This document shows positions 39,788 through 49,523 of a stretch of DNA of 64,000 bases, in pieces; the stretch's first letter is position 1, and each line of letters starts with the position of its first letter. Origin of the DNA: Deltaproteobacteria bacterium (GTDB lineage: Bacteria > UBA10199 > JACPAL01 > GCA-016699445); contig CP064976.1 in the NCBI GenBank assembly GCA_016699445.1, positions 744,001 to 808,000 on the forward strand, read 5' to 3'. Made by a program: the position numbers and the translations under genes. A model generated the notes under the pieces. That model was not told the DNA's origin. It made no database searches and worked only from the letters and a program-made list of their open reading frames with translations.

Positions 39788-40936
39788 TTAAAATTCGCGT
39801 AAGTTTTTTTTAAGTGATTCACACACTCTTTCAACATCTTCTTGTTTCAAATCAGGGTGAAGAGGTAATGTGAGAATTTGTTTAGATATGGAATCAGTAA
39901 TTGGTAGGGGCTGAATATTTTCATGATAATAGAAACTCAGTTCATGATTAGGCTGATAATGTATTCCAGTTTCTATGCCATCTTCTAAGAGTTTAGCTTG
40001 TATACAGTCACGATTATTCCCCTTTTTGATCTGAATGACATAAATATGAGGCACTATCGACGTAAAATCATGTGGAATTGTTTTAATAAGAGGATGTCCT
40101 TTTAATAAATCATCATAATATCGTGCCAAACTTTGGCGTCTAGCACTCAACTCCGAGAATCGTTTTAATTGTTCTATGCCAATAGCGGCCATTATATTAC
40201 TCATATGATACCGCCAACCTTGTGCTGTCACATCGAAAGACCAGCTACGCTCTCCCTTATATCGTTTTTCACTGTCCCTCTCTACTCCCAATAAACGAGC
40301 ATCTTGAATTTTTTTTAGGATTTTCAAATCATCTGTAACAATACAACCACCTTCACCACTTGTAATATTTTTTATCCCATCAAAGCTGAAACAAACGATG
40401 TCACCAAAACTCCCAACGCGTTTCCCTCTATATAAACTCCCAAAAGCATGGGCCGCATCTTCAATAACACGAAGGTTATGCTTTTTCGCAAAGTCATATA
40501 CACCGACTAAATCACCTACACCACCTGAATAATGTACAGGCATGATTGCTTTTGTGCGGGATGTTAACCTTTTTTCAGCATCACACCAATCCAACACGTA
40601 TGTCTTTTCATCAACATCACAAGCGATTGGTGTAGCACCGATTGCAGATACTGCTTGGAATGATGCCACGTACGTCAGAGAAGGGAGTACAACTTCATCC
40701 CCAAAACCAATACCACACGCCTGAAGTGCAAGTTGTAGAGCTGCCGTGCCATTCACAACGCAAGTCACAGGACGAGTAAAAAAATCAGACAAATCCTTTT
40801 CAAAGCGTTGAACCTCCTGCCCCATTCCAAGATATTCTCTATCTAATACACTCATAACAGCTTGTTTCTCTGCAATACTTAAGCAAGACTTAGAAAGCCG
40901 AATTTTTTTAGGGGTATTTGTTGCACCTTGAATCAT
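39788..40936 (-). CDS. DegT/DnrJ/EryC1 sugar aminotransferase
   Basis: 382 residues from ATG 40936, which overlaps the previous stop (ATGA). VNGTAALQLALQACGIGFGD binds the phosphate; VVLPSLTYVASFQAV, VIEDAAHAFGS and FSFDGIKNITSGEGG follow, with the lysine of GIKN as the PLP-linked residue. Such enzymes aminate the keto group of an NDP-4-keto-6-deoxy sugar. Its place directly after rfbF, rfbG and an epimerase suggests a CDP-linked 4-amino-4,6-dideoxy sugar as product. Confidence 0.9.
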   Translation of the reverse strand: MIQGATNTPKKIRLSKSCLSIAEKQAVMSVLDREYLGMGQEVQRFEKDLSDFFTRPVTCVVNGTAALQLALQACGIGFGDEVVLPSLTYVASFQAVSAIGATPIACDVDEKTYVLDWCDAEKRLTSRTKAIMPVHYSGGVGDLVGVYDFAKKHNLRVIEDAAHAFGSLYRGKRVGSFGDIVCFSFDGIKNITSGEGGCIVTDDLKILKKIQDARLLGVERDSEKRYKGERSWSFDVTAQGWRYHMSNIMAAIGIEQLKRFSELSARRQSLARYYDDLLKGHPLIKTIPHDFTSIVPHIYVIQIKKGNNRDCIQAKLLEDGIETGIHYQPNHELSFYYHENIQPLPITDSISKQILTLPLHPDLKQEDVERVCESLKKNLREF

Positions 40937-41411
40937 AATTTTAAATCTTCCCAATGATAAGGTATTCGATTATCATTGAAGGGATACCGCTCACTCTCTT
41001 GGGGATCATGAGTAAAATCAGCACAATTAACAACTAAAGCAGGATTCTTACTAATGCACGCAAAGCCATACCAAAGATTAGGCGGAATGCTTAATCGAAA
41101 GTAGGCATCAGGCCGACCTAATACCACCTCTTGATAAAGCCCCTTAGTAGAAGAATTTTCACGATTGTCATAAATCACAAAACTACCCGTCCAATAGGCA
41201 CCGCAAGGTTTTGGGTTTGTATTTTATGACGTTTCCAAGCCTTAATAGAACCTGGCAAAATTTCAGAAAAGTAACACTCTCCAAACTGAGTAAACTCGGG
41301 CACATCATTGCGCAGCATATGAAGCACCGTGCCACGGTTGTCTACAATCTGACTTAATGGAGTTATTATAACACCTTGAAGGTTCATTTCTGAAGAAATA
41401 ACTTTACTCAT
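40933..41411 (-). CDS. RmlC-like sugar 3-/5-epimerase (cupin), frameshifted
   Basis: Restored length about 159 residues. N-terminal part: IITPLSQIVDNRGTVLHMLR and YFSEILPGSIKAWKRHKIQT, the RmlC-type cupin strands with the H of KRHK where RmlC has its catalytic base. C-terminal part: VIYDNRENS, FRLSIPPNLWYGFACIS. The break lies at 41179-41182, where one more base joins VPIGRV to FVIYDNR. Start ATG 41411 overlaps the rfbG stop. In this CDP-sugar setting it would epimerise CDP-4-keto-6-deoxyglucose. Confidence 0.83.
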
Positions 41412-42514
41412 GAGGACTTTGACCAAATACGGTCACGTTCAATTCCTAAACGTTCATAAATATTAATTTGTTCCAATGTTAGCGCATACATATCAGTCTT
41501 CTTACGATAGTATGCATCGTACCAATCTCCTACTAACTTTACAGTTTCGCTATAATCTAAATTAGATTCCCACTTAAGATGAAATAATGATTTATCACAG
41601 TTGAGTTTAAGTAAGCTTGATTCATGAAATGGTATATCCCCTGTTATACGATAGATATTAGTATTATTTTTATGCATCCAGTTTTTACCTAGTTCATTAA
41701 GCAATTCTAAAACTGTATGATTTTGTTCTGTCCGTGGTCCAAAATTAAAAGCTTCTCCATGTAAGCGGGGACTTTGTTCTAAGGCTTGTCCTAACAAGAG
41801 ATATCCGCTTAATGGTTCTAAAACATGTTGCCAAGGTCGAGTAGATTGCGGGCTTCGAATTTCCACACTATTGTTCGTGCTCCAAGCCCGCATACAGTCT
41901 GCGATTATGCGATCCCTAGCCCAATCTCCCCCGCCAATCACATTACCAGCACGCCCTATTGCTAAACGTACGGGATGCTCATTTTGAAAAAATGAGTGCA
42001 AATAGCACTTAATTACTAATTCAGCCGAAGCTTTGGAACCACTGTAAACATCCTTACCACCTAATTGATCCGTTTCACGATATCCCCAAACCCATTCAAC
42101 ATTATCGTAACATTTATCACTAGTGATAAGGACAGTCACACACTGCTCTTTTAAAGTACGAAGCGATTCTAAAATATTCAACGTACCCAGAACATTAGTC
42201 ATTATTGTTTCAACAGGATTATTATAAGAAACGGATACAATTGCTTGTGCAGCTAGGTGAAAAACAAATTCTGGCTGAACATTATCAATAATTTTTTTAA
42301 CCTCAGCTAAATCACGAATATCAGCTTGGATATGCTGAATCTGACTCGATAAGTTTAATACTTCAAACATAGATGGCTGCGTTGGGATATCTTTTGAAAC
42401 TCCAATGACTTTAGCTCCTAGCTTAACTAACCAAGTAGTAAGCCAACTTCCCTTAAAGCCCGTATGGCCTGTCACTAATACACGCCGACCGTTATAAATA
42501 TTATCAAAAATCAA
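41408..42514 (-). CDS. rfbG: CDP-glucose 4,6-dehydratase
   Basis: 368 residues from a TTG at 42514, five bases after the rfbF stop and preceded by an AAAGG; the frame is open further upstream but would overlap rfbF. VLVTGHTGFKGSWLTTWL, FHLAAQAIVSVSYNNPVET, TSDKCYDN and the catalytic YSGSKASAEL are those of RfbG. It removes water from CDP-glucose to give CDP-4-keto-6-deoxyglucose. Gene order rfbF-rfbG is the standard one. Confidence 0.93.
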   Translation of the reverse strand: MIFDNIYNGRRVLVTGHTGFKGSWLTTWLVKLGAKVIGVSKDIPTQPSMFEVLNLSSQIQHIQADIRDLAEVKKIIDNVQPEFVFHLAAQAIVSVSYNNPVETIMTNVLGTLNILESLRTLKEQCVTVLITSDKCYDNVEWVWGYRETDQLGGKDVYSGSKASAELVIKCYLHSFFQNEHPVRLAIGRAGNVIGGGDWARDRIIADCMRAWSTNNSVEIRSPQSTRPWQHVLEPLSGYLLLGQALEQSPRLHGEAFNFGPRTEQNHTVLELLNELGKNWMHKNNTNIYRITGDIPFHESSLLKLNCDKSLFHLKWESNLDYSETVKLVGDWYDAYYRKKTDMYALTLEQINIYERLGIERDRIWSKSS

Positions 42515-42518
42515 GCTA

Positions 42519-43289
42519 TTAACCTTTGATCCACGGGGCTCTACCTTTTTTCCAAATAGCTTGTATTGAATCACGATCACGGATCGTATCCATACATTGC
42601 CAGTAACCAGAATGCTCGTAAGCCATCAATTGACCGTCTCGTACAAGATTTTCCATTGGTGATTGTTCCAAAACTGTAGTATCAGCCTCTAAGTAATCGA
42701 AGATAGAAGGTTCAAAAATAAAAAAACCTCCATTTATCCAACCTTCACCAGATTGAGGCTTTTCTTTAAAGTTAATAACTTTACCATTTCCAATTTGCAT
42801 ACCTCCAAAACGTGCTGATGGTCTTACGGCTGTCACGGTAGCCACCCGTCCATGACTAATATGGAAGTCTAATAGGGATTTAATGTCAACATCAGCAAGA
42901 CCATCACCATAAGTCAGCATAAATCTACCAGACGATTGGAGATGTCCTTTCAGACGCAATAACCTCCCACCTGTCATAGTATTATCGCCTGTATCTATTA
43001 AAGATACATGCCAATCTTCTGCTGTACGATTGTTATAGTCTACTTGACCACTTTTCAGGTGAATTGTGAGATTACTTTGATGAGCATGATAATTTAGAAA
43101 GTAATTTTTTATTACGTGCCCCTTGTAACCAAGGGCTAGCATAAAGTCATTGTAGCCATATTGCTCATAGAACTTCATGATATGCCAAAGAATTGGTCTT
43201 CCACCAATCTCAACCATGGGTTTGGGTTTAATTTGAGTTTCTTCACTTAAACGCGTCCCTAACCCTCCACAAAGAATAATTGTTTTCAT
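42519..43289 (-). CDS. rfbF: Glucose-1-phosphate cytidylyltransferase
   Basis: 256 residues, the usual length. MKTIILCGGLGTRLSEETQI and KPKPMVEIGGRPILWHIMK form the nucleotide site; LTYGDGLADVDI has the metal aspartate; VTAVRPSARFGGM and INGGFFIFEP, then YWQCMDTIRDRD, are diagnostic for RfbF. It makes CDP-glucose from CTP and glucose-1-phosphate. First of the CDP-sugar genes in transcription order. Confidence 0.95.
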   Translation of the reverse strand: MKTIILCGGLGTRLSEETQIKPKPMVEIGGRPILWHIMKFYEQYGYNDFMLALGYKGHVIKNYFLNYHAHQSNLTIHLKSGQVDYNNRTAEDWHVSLIDTGDNTMTGGRLLRLKGHLQSSGRFMLTYGDGLADVDIKSLLDFHISHGRVATVTAVRPSARFGGMQIGNGKVINFKEKPQSGEGWINGGFFIFEPSIFDYLEADTTVLEQSPMENLVRDGQLMAYEHSGYWQCMDTIRDRDSIQAIWKKGRAPWIKG

Positions 43290-43320
43290 TTAATATAGTC
43301 TTTTTAAAAAGTTAAAATCA

Positions 43321-44073
43321 TTAACGTCCAGAAATCCAATAATGAAGACGTGTATCTGGATTTACAAAACCATCTTTAATTTCAGTATAACCAGCCTTCT
43401 TTAACAAAGAGTAATACTCATTTTTAGTCCGCAACCAACCCCAAAACTGACCTCGTGAATATAAACCTAAATAATCTAAAATAGATATTATACAATCTTT
43501 CATATGCCGTAATGTCCACATCAACTTATCTATAAGCGTTACTGGTGTCTCTTGAAAACTTGCAGAAATAATTACAAGTTTTCCACCATTCAAGTAGTTT
43601 CGAATAGTAGATAAAAATTTAACAAGCGAAGCATTATCGATAGCATAGTCCACAGCTGAAAGATATATTAGATCAAAGTAAATATCTTGAGGAAGACATC
43701 CTGGTATAAACCCTAAAAACTTTCTATCTTCCGGAAACTCTGATTCTATCCACTTCCAAGCTAAAGGAGCAACCTCATGTATAAATAAATCACCCACCCC
43801 TTTTTGATTATGGATATAATGCTCCATATAACCTGAACCACACCCAATGGAAAGAATTTTGGAATTAGGGTGTGTCCATTCTATGATTTTTTTTGCACAC
43901 CGTTCTTTATCTTTACGCCATCCTGGATCCAATTGATCCCAAGATTGATAACGTTTAAAAAACTCTTGATAATAAGCTTGATAAAAATTGGAATCAGCAA
44001 GCTTTCTAGATTTTACCTGAATAAAATTTGAAAACTTAATACCTTGCCATTCAGTTTGATACATGCGTCGCAT
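43321..44073 (-). CDS. Class I SAM-dependent methyltransferase
   Basis: 250 residues. ILSIGCGSGYMEHYIH is the SAM-binding motif; YFDLIYLSAVDYAIDNASLV follows at the right distance, and the C-terminus (GLYSRGQFWGWLRTKNEYYS) may bind the acceptor. Starts ATG 44073, or possibly 44064. It would methylate a sugar hydroxyl or a lipid-linked intermediate. Ten bases separate it from the upstream aminotransferase. Confidence 0.78.
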   Translation of the reverse strand: MRRMYQTEWQGIKFSNFIQVKSRKLADSNFYQAYYQEFFKRYQSWDQLDPGWRKDKERCAKKIIEWTHPNSKILSIGCGSGYMEHYIHNQKGVGDLFIHEVAPLAWKWIESEFPEDRKFLGFIPGCLPQDIYFDLIYLSAVDYAIDNASLVKFLSTIRNYLNGGKLVIISASFQETPVTLIDKLMWTLRHMKDCIISILDYLGLYSRGQFWGWLRTKNEYYSLLKKAGYTEIKDGFVNPDTRLHYWISGR

Positions 44074-44082
44074 AAAAAGTAC

Positions 44083-45372
44083 CTAGTGCCTAAGAATATT
44101 TTCCCCAATCCAATCATGATAATAATCAATTTCCTTTTGTATGATCCCAAGAGGCACTTTAAGATGTGTGGGGAAATTTACAATATGTTGCGCGACATAT
44201 TCTGCAACAGGACAACTTCCTGGATAATAACCTATCTCTTCAAAACCCTCTTCACGCCCACCCACTACAGTAGTAAACCAAACTCCTAAATCGAATCTCC
44301 AGGAAAATTTTTTCTCAAATTGATCTCGGTCTTTCACTAAAAATGAGTAGCGTAACCACGTTGACTGATTGATTTCATCTAAGTTTAATTGATTCCATCT
44401 TATCTTTTTTTCTAAATATTCAGTAATTTTTCGGCGATGTTCTAGATTATGCGACAAGTTATTTAACTGAGAAAGTCCAATCTGAGCTTGTAAAGAAGAT
44501 AAACGACATGGATATTCAGAGACGTCTTCTTTTTTCGTTTTTAAATCATCTTTAAATAAAAATAGAAGATCCAAATGAGTCAAAAGTATATGGATGACTT
44601 GGCCTATCCATAAAATACTAGGCAAATAACAAATATAGTTTATTAAAAAAGATCTTACTAAACGGCGCATACTCTTCTGATTCATAAATGGTATTCCCAT
44701 TTGAATTTTACGAAGTCTTAACGCCAGAGCATCTTTATTAGTTACAACCATTCCCCCTACATACGTATTAATCACTTTTGAGTGGTCACTTGAGAAAAAC
44801 GCTACCTCTGTCAAAGAGCCCACTGGTTTTCCATGATATTCAGCACCTAACGCATGCGCAGCATCTTCAATTATAGGTAATCTATGTCGCTTTCCAATAT
44901 CACGCAGAGCATCAACATTACAAGCTATCCCAAAGGTATGTTGCGCGTATAAGGCTTTGGTCCGCGACGTAATCGCCGCTTCAATTTTTGTCGCATCAAT
45001 ATTAAAAGACTGAAGTTCGATATCTACATAAATTGGCTTAGCCCCTGTATAAAGAATCGCATTAGCTACTACCACACAAGTAAAAGCTGGGATAATAACT
45101 TCATCACCTTCACCAATGCCGAGTGCTTCCAAAATAACATATAATGCCATTCTTCCAGCACCAAAACTGATAGCATGTTTCACACCACAGATCTGAGCAA
45201 ATTTCCTTTCATAATCTTCAATCACACTTAAATCTTTATAAGAACGTCTTGTAATCCAAGCACGAAGCATCCATAACCACTCTTCTTTGGTATTCGTGCC
45301 CATAAAAATATTATAACGTCTGCGAGGCCATTTAGGCAGGAGTTTGATTAATTTGCGAGCAAGTAAGACCAT
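44083..45372 (-). CDS. DegT/DnrJ-family PLP aminotransferase
   Basis: 429 residues. ISFGAGRMALYVILEALGIG, VIIPAFTCVVVANAI, IIEDAAHALGAEYHG and FFSSDHSKVINTYVGG line up with the DegT fold; the lysine of HSKV is in the PLP position. A hydrophobic insertion (SFLINYICYLPSILWIGQVI, about residues 240-270) is unusual for the family and resembles membrane-associated DegT relatives in surface polysaccharide loci. It overlaps the upstream gene by 25 bp. Substrate unknown. Confidence 0.85.
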   Translation of the reverse strand: MVLLARKLIKLLPKWPRRRYNIFMGTNTKEEWLWMLRAWITRRSYKDLSVIEDYERKFAQICGVKHAISFGAGRMALYVILEALGIGEGDEVIIPAFTCVVVANAILYTGAKPIYVDIELQSFNIDATKIEAAITSRTKALYAQHTFGIACNVDALRDIGKRHRLPIIEDAAHALGAEYHGKPVGSLTEVAFFSSDHSKVINTYVGGMVVTNKDALALRLRKIQMGIPFMNQKSMRRLVRSFLINYICYLPSILWIGQVIHILLTHLDLLFLFKDDLKTKKEDVSEYPCRLSSLQAQIGLSQLNNLSHNLEHRRKITEYLEKKIRWNQLNLDEINQSTWLRYSFLVKDRDQFEKKFSWRFDLGVWFTTVVGGREEGFEEIGYYPGSCPVAEYVAQHIVNFPTHLKVPLGIIQKEIDYYHDWIGENILRH

Positions 45373-47216
45373 TTTGGCAACTCTGAATCGAGAAAAAAGA
45401 AATCCCGATTATTGGGTTTATCTCCCATTTTTTCATAAGATAGCTGTAAAGCTTTTACCAGCGCACTTACAGTACTGACAAAAGAGACATCCTCTTGTCC
45501 GCGTAAAGGAGAAAAGTTTAATTTAGTTTCATCGAGTATAACAACAACGGGCAAACCTCCAAGATAAGCATCAACTCCAGCTGATGTCATATTACTTGAT
45601 AGCGCTACATCAAACATATGCAAAATTTCGCTTAAAGGATTTTGAACCAATTTTAACTTTAAAGATGGATAATCAGACACATTAATACGGCAATTTGGGT
45701 GAGGCTTCACTGTACACATTATTGTTTGGTCAGACAAATAGGGAACTGCTTCTTCAAGCAATCTCAACATCTTATTATTTGCAAAGGCAACAGAATCGCC
45801 AAGAATTAAAATATGTATTACTTTATCCTTCCTACGCTCACGAATAATAGTTTTCATATTATGCAGGAAACCAAAGCGCAAAGCTTCACAAGCTATAATC
45901 TTTTTTTCAGGATAGTTAATACTCATATACGAATTAACAGCAGGCTGCCCATTAAGAGCTATTTGATCCGGTTGTGGGATTCTATTTTGCTCAGTTGACT
46001 CCACTGTTCGAGAATCCAAGAAATAGCGTAAATCCCAAAATCTCACAGTGGCATGGGCCACGCCTCTTATACAACCGTGTCCATACTTTCTCCAAGAGTA
46101 AACTAAGGCACGTTCCCATGGCTGATTTTCACAAAGATAAAAGCCCATTTTCTGATATGGAGCTTTTTTAAAAATGGAATCAAATAATTCAATGGAGAAT
46201 AAATTATCAATCGCTGGTTTTCCACTCAGGGAGGCAACCCAATCATCTTTCATAAGCAGCCATAGAGATAAGAATGAATTATCAGGTGAAAAAAAGTGTT
46301 TGATCCCTCTTAAACACCAAGAAAGATACCAAAGGTGAAGCCAACCTAAAAAAACACGATAGATAATTTTCCAGGTTAGATATGAATGAAGAAAAAAATG
46401 GCGTTGATGGCTTGATTTATTATTAAAATTTTCTGTCCAATGCTTGGCAACATGAGGATTGGGAATGGCTTCACAGGGAATATATATTTGAAGCCAATTA
46501 CTTTGATACCCTTGATTCTCCAGTAAAGTTTGGAGACCACTCCAGTAATAAGAATCAAAATTACCCTTTTTAGCAGCTGAGATATTAATATTATCAAAAT
46601 AAGAACAAAAAAACCGTGTGGAATCCCCCTCAAACCACTTGGGCTTATGTGATTTCCTCAAAGCCCAATGTCGCTGGATATATCTTCCAAATTCAATCAT
46701 GGCTTTAATCGGATGAGGCAATATGTAATAAATGCTTTTGACCCCAATATGAGGGGTATTAGCTGATTTTTTTTCCCATCGATAACGAATCTTTAATTTA
46801 TGGCATACATCTTTAAAGATTTTATGCAAAACAACGTTAGCGGTTATCAACTGAATACTTTTCGGTTTCAGCTCCTCAAGAATCTCATATAATGCTAATA
46901 AGCGTATAGCCTCAAATATTGATGATATGTATGCATTCTTCTCCACAAAAAGTGTCATCCACCAATAACTCAATTCTTCTTTTATAACCAAACGATCAAT
47001 AAGACGACGACCACCAATCAAACTTTCACCGAGATCATGAATCCAACTCAAATATTTTTGGCGCAAACGTTCATCATGTTTTTCAACATAACTAAGCAAT
47101 GAATGAATAGATCCCTTTTCTTCATAACCATTCCAACAATAAACCACGCCTATATTATCTGGGGGAATTTGATGAGAATCCCAAACTGTTAAAACATAAC
47201 TAATATTATCTGACAA
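45348..47216 (-). CDS. Large surface-carbohydrate biosynthesis protein (Leptospira TIGR04326-like)
   Basis: 622 residues, TTG start at 47216. No classic glycosyltransferase motif. The C-terminal 200 residues (ILILGDSVAFANNKMLRLLE, CTVKPHPNCRIN, VALSSNMTSAGVDAYLGGLP) resemble the nucleotide-binding half of GT-B or CDP-glycerol-transferase folds with an HP(H/N)P-like turn. Size and composition suggest the family of large surface-carbohydrate proteins first noted in Leptospira. I infer a cytoplasmic transferase acting on a lipid-linked glycan. Not identified with certainty. Confidence 0.6.
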   Translation of the reverse strand: MSDNISYVLTVWDSHQIPPDNIGVVYCWNGYEEKGSIHSLLSYVEKHDERLRQKYLSWIHDLGESLIGGRRLIDRLVIKEELSYWWMTLFVEKNAYISSIFEAIRLLALYEILEELKPKSIQLITANVVLHKIFKDVCHKLKIRYRWEKKSANTPHIGVKSIYYILPHPIKAMIEFGRYIQRHWALRKSHKPKWFEGDSTRFFCSYFDNINISAAKKGNFDSYYWSGLQTLLENQGYQSNWLQIYIPCEAIPNPHVAKHWTENFNNKSSHQRHFFLHSYLTWKIIYRVFLGWLHLWYLSWCLRGIKHFFSPDNSFLSLWLLMKDDWVASLSGKPAIDNLFSIELFDSIFKKAPYQKMGFYLCENQPWERALVYSWRKYGHGCIRGVAHATVRFWDLRYFLDSRTVESTEQNRIPQPDQIALNGQPAVNSYMSINYPEKKIIACEALRFGFLHNMKTIIRERRKDKVIHILILGDSVAFANNKMLRLLEEAVPYLSDQTIMCTVKPHPNCRINVSDYPSLKLKLVQNPLSEILHMFDVALSSNMTSAGVDAYLGGLPVVVILDETKLNFSPLRGQEDVSFVSTVSALVKALQLSYEKMGDKPNNRDFFFLDSELPKWSYLLAN

Positions 47217-47218
47217 AA

Positions 47219-47985
47219 TTAGAGCATCTCCATTAAGCGTCCAGCACCAGCATATACATCTATAATATTATTATCTTCAGACGATGCTTTAATACCAATA
47301 ATTCCTCCAGCAGCTTGAACAAGAGCCAGGCCCGCAGCAACATCCCAAAGCTTAATTTTTCTTTCATAATAGGCATCTGCTTTCCTGAGGCAACAAATGC
47401 CAATGACATAGCAGCTGATCCAAACAATCGAACCTTTTCAAAAGATGAAACCTGCTTCATAAAGCTACTTAAAGAATCTTCAGAAAAATCCATTGAAACA
47501 GGAAAACCAGTACAAAGAATTGCTTTACTGATAGAACGCTCTTGTTTAACGGCGATGGGGATATCATTAAGATAAGCTCCTATACCAACAATTCCCTTAT
47601 AAAGATCTCTTCTTATAAAATCGTAAATAACTCCAAGGATAGGTCGATCATTCTCCCAAAGCCCTATGGAAACACAAGAAATTGGAAGGCCTTCAAAATA
47701 ATTCACCGTGCCGTCCAATGGATCAATAATCCACCGTAAGGAGTTTTCTTGGTTAACAGATAAGAAACCAATTTCTTCCGACAAGATGGAAAACGATGTT
47801 TTTATTTTTAAAGCATCAATAATTATTTTTTCAGATTCATAATCTGCATTAATTTTTATATCGTGACTTGATTCATGAGTAATCTCTTTAATTTGAGATT
47901 GGGTCATCACAAGATGGTCTCCTGCTGATCGGGCAGTTTCTTCTGCTAAATCTAACAAAGATAAATATTGTTTCTTAGTATCCAT
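47219..47985 (-). CDS. Inositol-monophosphatase-family phosphatase, frameshifted
   Basis: Restored length about 255 residues from ATG 47985. FSILSEEIGF, WIIDPLDGTVNYFEGLPISC (the metal-binding DPxDGTxN) and FGSAAMSLAFVASGK are in one frame; DAYYERKIKLWDVAAGLALV and AAGGIIG are in the next. The break is beside a run of three T at 47381-47383. The family removes phosphate from sugar or inositol phosphates, or is a CysQ-type nucleotidase. Grouped with SIS, dehydrogenase and aldolase genes, it may dephosphorylate a sugar-acid intermediate. Its stop touches the TTG start of the next gene. Confidence 0.84.
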
Positions 47986-48898
47986 GTGTCCTGATCGCAT
48001 GTAAAAAATTTTCTACAGCTTCAGCTTCCATATTAATGCGGCACTCTGACGTGTATGATCCAATATGTGGAGTTAATATAACCTGAGAAAAATTTTCTAA
48101 AATTCCTCGATATGGTTCTTGTACAAACGTATCCAACCATGCCCCAATCACTTTTCCACTCTGTATCCCTTGAACTAAAGCTTCTTCGGAAATGACTCCT
48201 CCTCTGGCAACGTTCAAGATAAAGACGCCTGCTTTCATAAGGCTAATTTCAGGCAAACCTATTAAACAGGATTCTCCACTATTATGCAGTGTAATGATAT
48301 CTGCTAATGGCAAAGCCTCAGGAAGAGATAATAGGCGTTCACCATTAAGAGATTCGGGTTTAACGTAAAGGTCTACAATAAGCAGCTTAACATCAAATGG
48401 CCTTAAGAGTTGAGCTACGCGGCGACCAATCCGACCATACCCAACAATCAATACAGTTTTACCTTGAAGATGTGTGCCAATTTTTTTTTCCCACTTTCCT
48501 TGATGTAAAGCCGAATTCATTTGTGGGATCATTCTCAACATACTTAATAGCGCTCCGATAGTCAGCTCTGCTACCGCTTGAGTAGGGCCATTGGGAGTCG
48601 AGCACACTTTGATACCTAATTCATTACAAGAATCAATATCCACATTAGAAAGACCGGAACCAACACGTGAAATTACTTTCAACTTAGAGGCTTTCAAAAC
48701 TTCACAATCTAATGGTTCTAACCCGGCAATGATTCCACATACATCTTCACTAAGAAGAGTCTTCAATTCTAATTTTGTTAATTTTCGCTTATAAGGATTT
48801 TCAACGATTTCAAATCCAGCATTGATTAATTTTTCGAGTGGAGATCGATCTATTTCCGCAAATGATGAAGGACCAATCAAGACTTTAGGAAGTGTCAT
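47975..48898 (-). CDS. D-isomer-specific 2-hydroxyacid dehydrogenase
   Basis: 307 residues. KVISRVGSGLSNVDIDSCNE has the catalytic arginine; VLIVGYGRIGRRVAQLLRPF binds NAD; ILNVARGGVISEEALVQGI and ILTPHIGSYTSE carry the conserved ARGG and catalytic histidine. Length suits glyoxylate/phosphoglycerate-type members without the ACT domain. A run of nine A on the coding strand (T at 48481-48489) remains in frame. In this cluster it might oxidise or reduce a sugar acid. Confidence 0.87.
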   Translation of the reverse strand: MTLPKVLIGPSSFAEIDRSPLEKLINAGFEIVENPYKRKLTKLELKTLLSEDVCGIIAGLEPLDCEVLKASKLKVISRVGSGLSNVDIDSCNELGIKVCSTPNGPTQAVAELTIGALLSMLRMIPQMNSALHQGKWEKKIGTHLQGKTVLIVGYGRIGRRVAQLLRPFDVKLLIVDLYVKPESLNGERLLSLPEALPLADIITLHNSGESCLIGLPEISLMKAGVFILNVARGGVISEEALVQGIQSGKVIGAWLDTFVQEPYRGILENFSQVILTPHIGSYTSECRINMEAEAVENFLHAIRTHGY

Positions 48899-48901
48899 AA
48901 A

Positions 48902-49513
48902 TTATTTCAGCTTACATTGGAACCAATGTGCTAGTATATGATTAATAATGAGATGTGCATCTTCTACAGGACCGTATTCCCCTTTTTCTGTTTGTACATG
49001 GACCATTACATCACAAAGTTGTTTTAGTTTTCCACCATCAAAGCCGAGAAACCCGATTACTCTTCCATCATGAGACTTAACCCATTCAGCAGCATTCACT
49101 AGGTTAGAAGAATTTCCACTAGCCGAAATCACTAAAAGTTTATCACCAGATTTATAATGAATTTTAAGTTGATTGGTGAACAAATTCTCGTAACCTACAT
49201 CATTAGCAATAGCCGTCATCACAGAACAATTGTCAGTCAAAGCCAAAAATTTAAAAGGTTTCTTCACTCCTGTTTTTTTAATGATATCAAATCCAATATC
49301 ATTGGCCATGGTTGTTGCTGTGGCTGCTGAACCTCCATTGCCAGCAATAAAGATGGTATTTCCTTCAGATCGAGCTGACTCTAATTCAATTTCAAGCTTA
49401 TTAAGCGATTCAGAATTGATACTATCCAAGACTTTTTTGAGATAATCAAAGTATCCACCTGCAAATTCTCCAATAGTTCTTTTTTTTGTAAAGATTGAAT
49501 CAATATTATTCAT
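48902..49513 (-). CDS. SIS-domain sugar isomerase (GmhA-like)
   Basis: 203 residues from ATG 49513 (AAGGAA seven bases upstream); a longer frame exists but runs through the upstream oxidoreductase gene. IFIAGNGGSAATATTMANDIGF is the phosphosugar-binding loop; LLVISASGNSSNLVNAAEW the second SIS motif. GmhA proteins convert sedoheptulose-7-phosphate to heptose-7-phosphate. This copy lacks the HMAAEL after NGGSAADSQ seen in true GmhA (and in the paralogue at 61.1 kb), so its sugar may differ. Confidence 0.83.
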   Translation of the reverse strand: MNNIDSIFTKKRTIGEFAGGYFDYLKKVLDSINSESLNKLEIELESARSEGNTIFIAGNGGSAATATTMANDIGFDIIKKTGVKKPFKFLALTDNCSVMTAIANDVGYENLFTNQLKIHYKSGDKLLVISASGNSSNLVNAAEWVKSHDGRVIGFLGFDGGKLKQLCDVMVHVQTEKGEYGPVEDAHLIINHILAHWFQCKLK

Positions 49514-49523
49514 AATATTTTCC

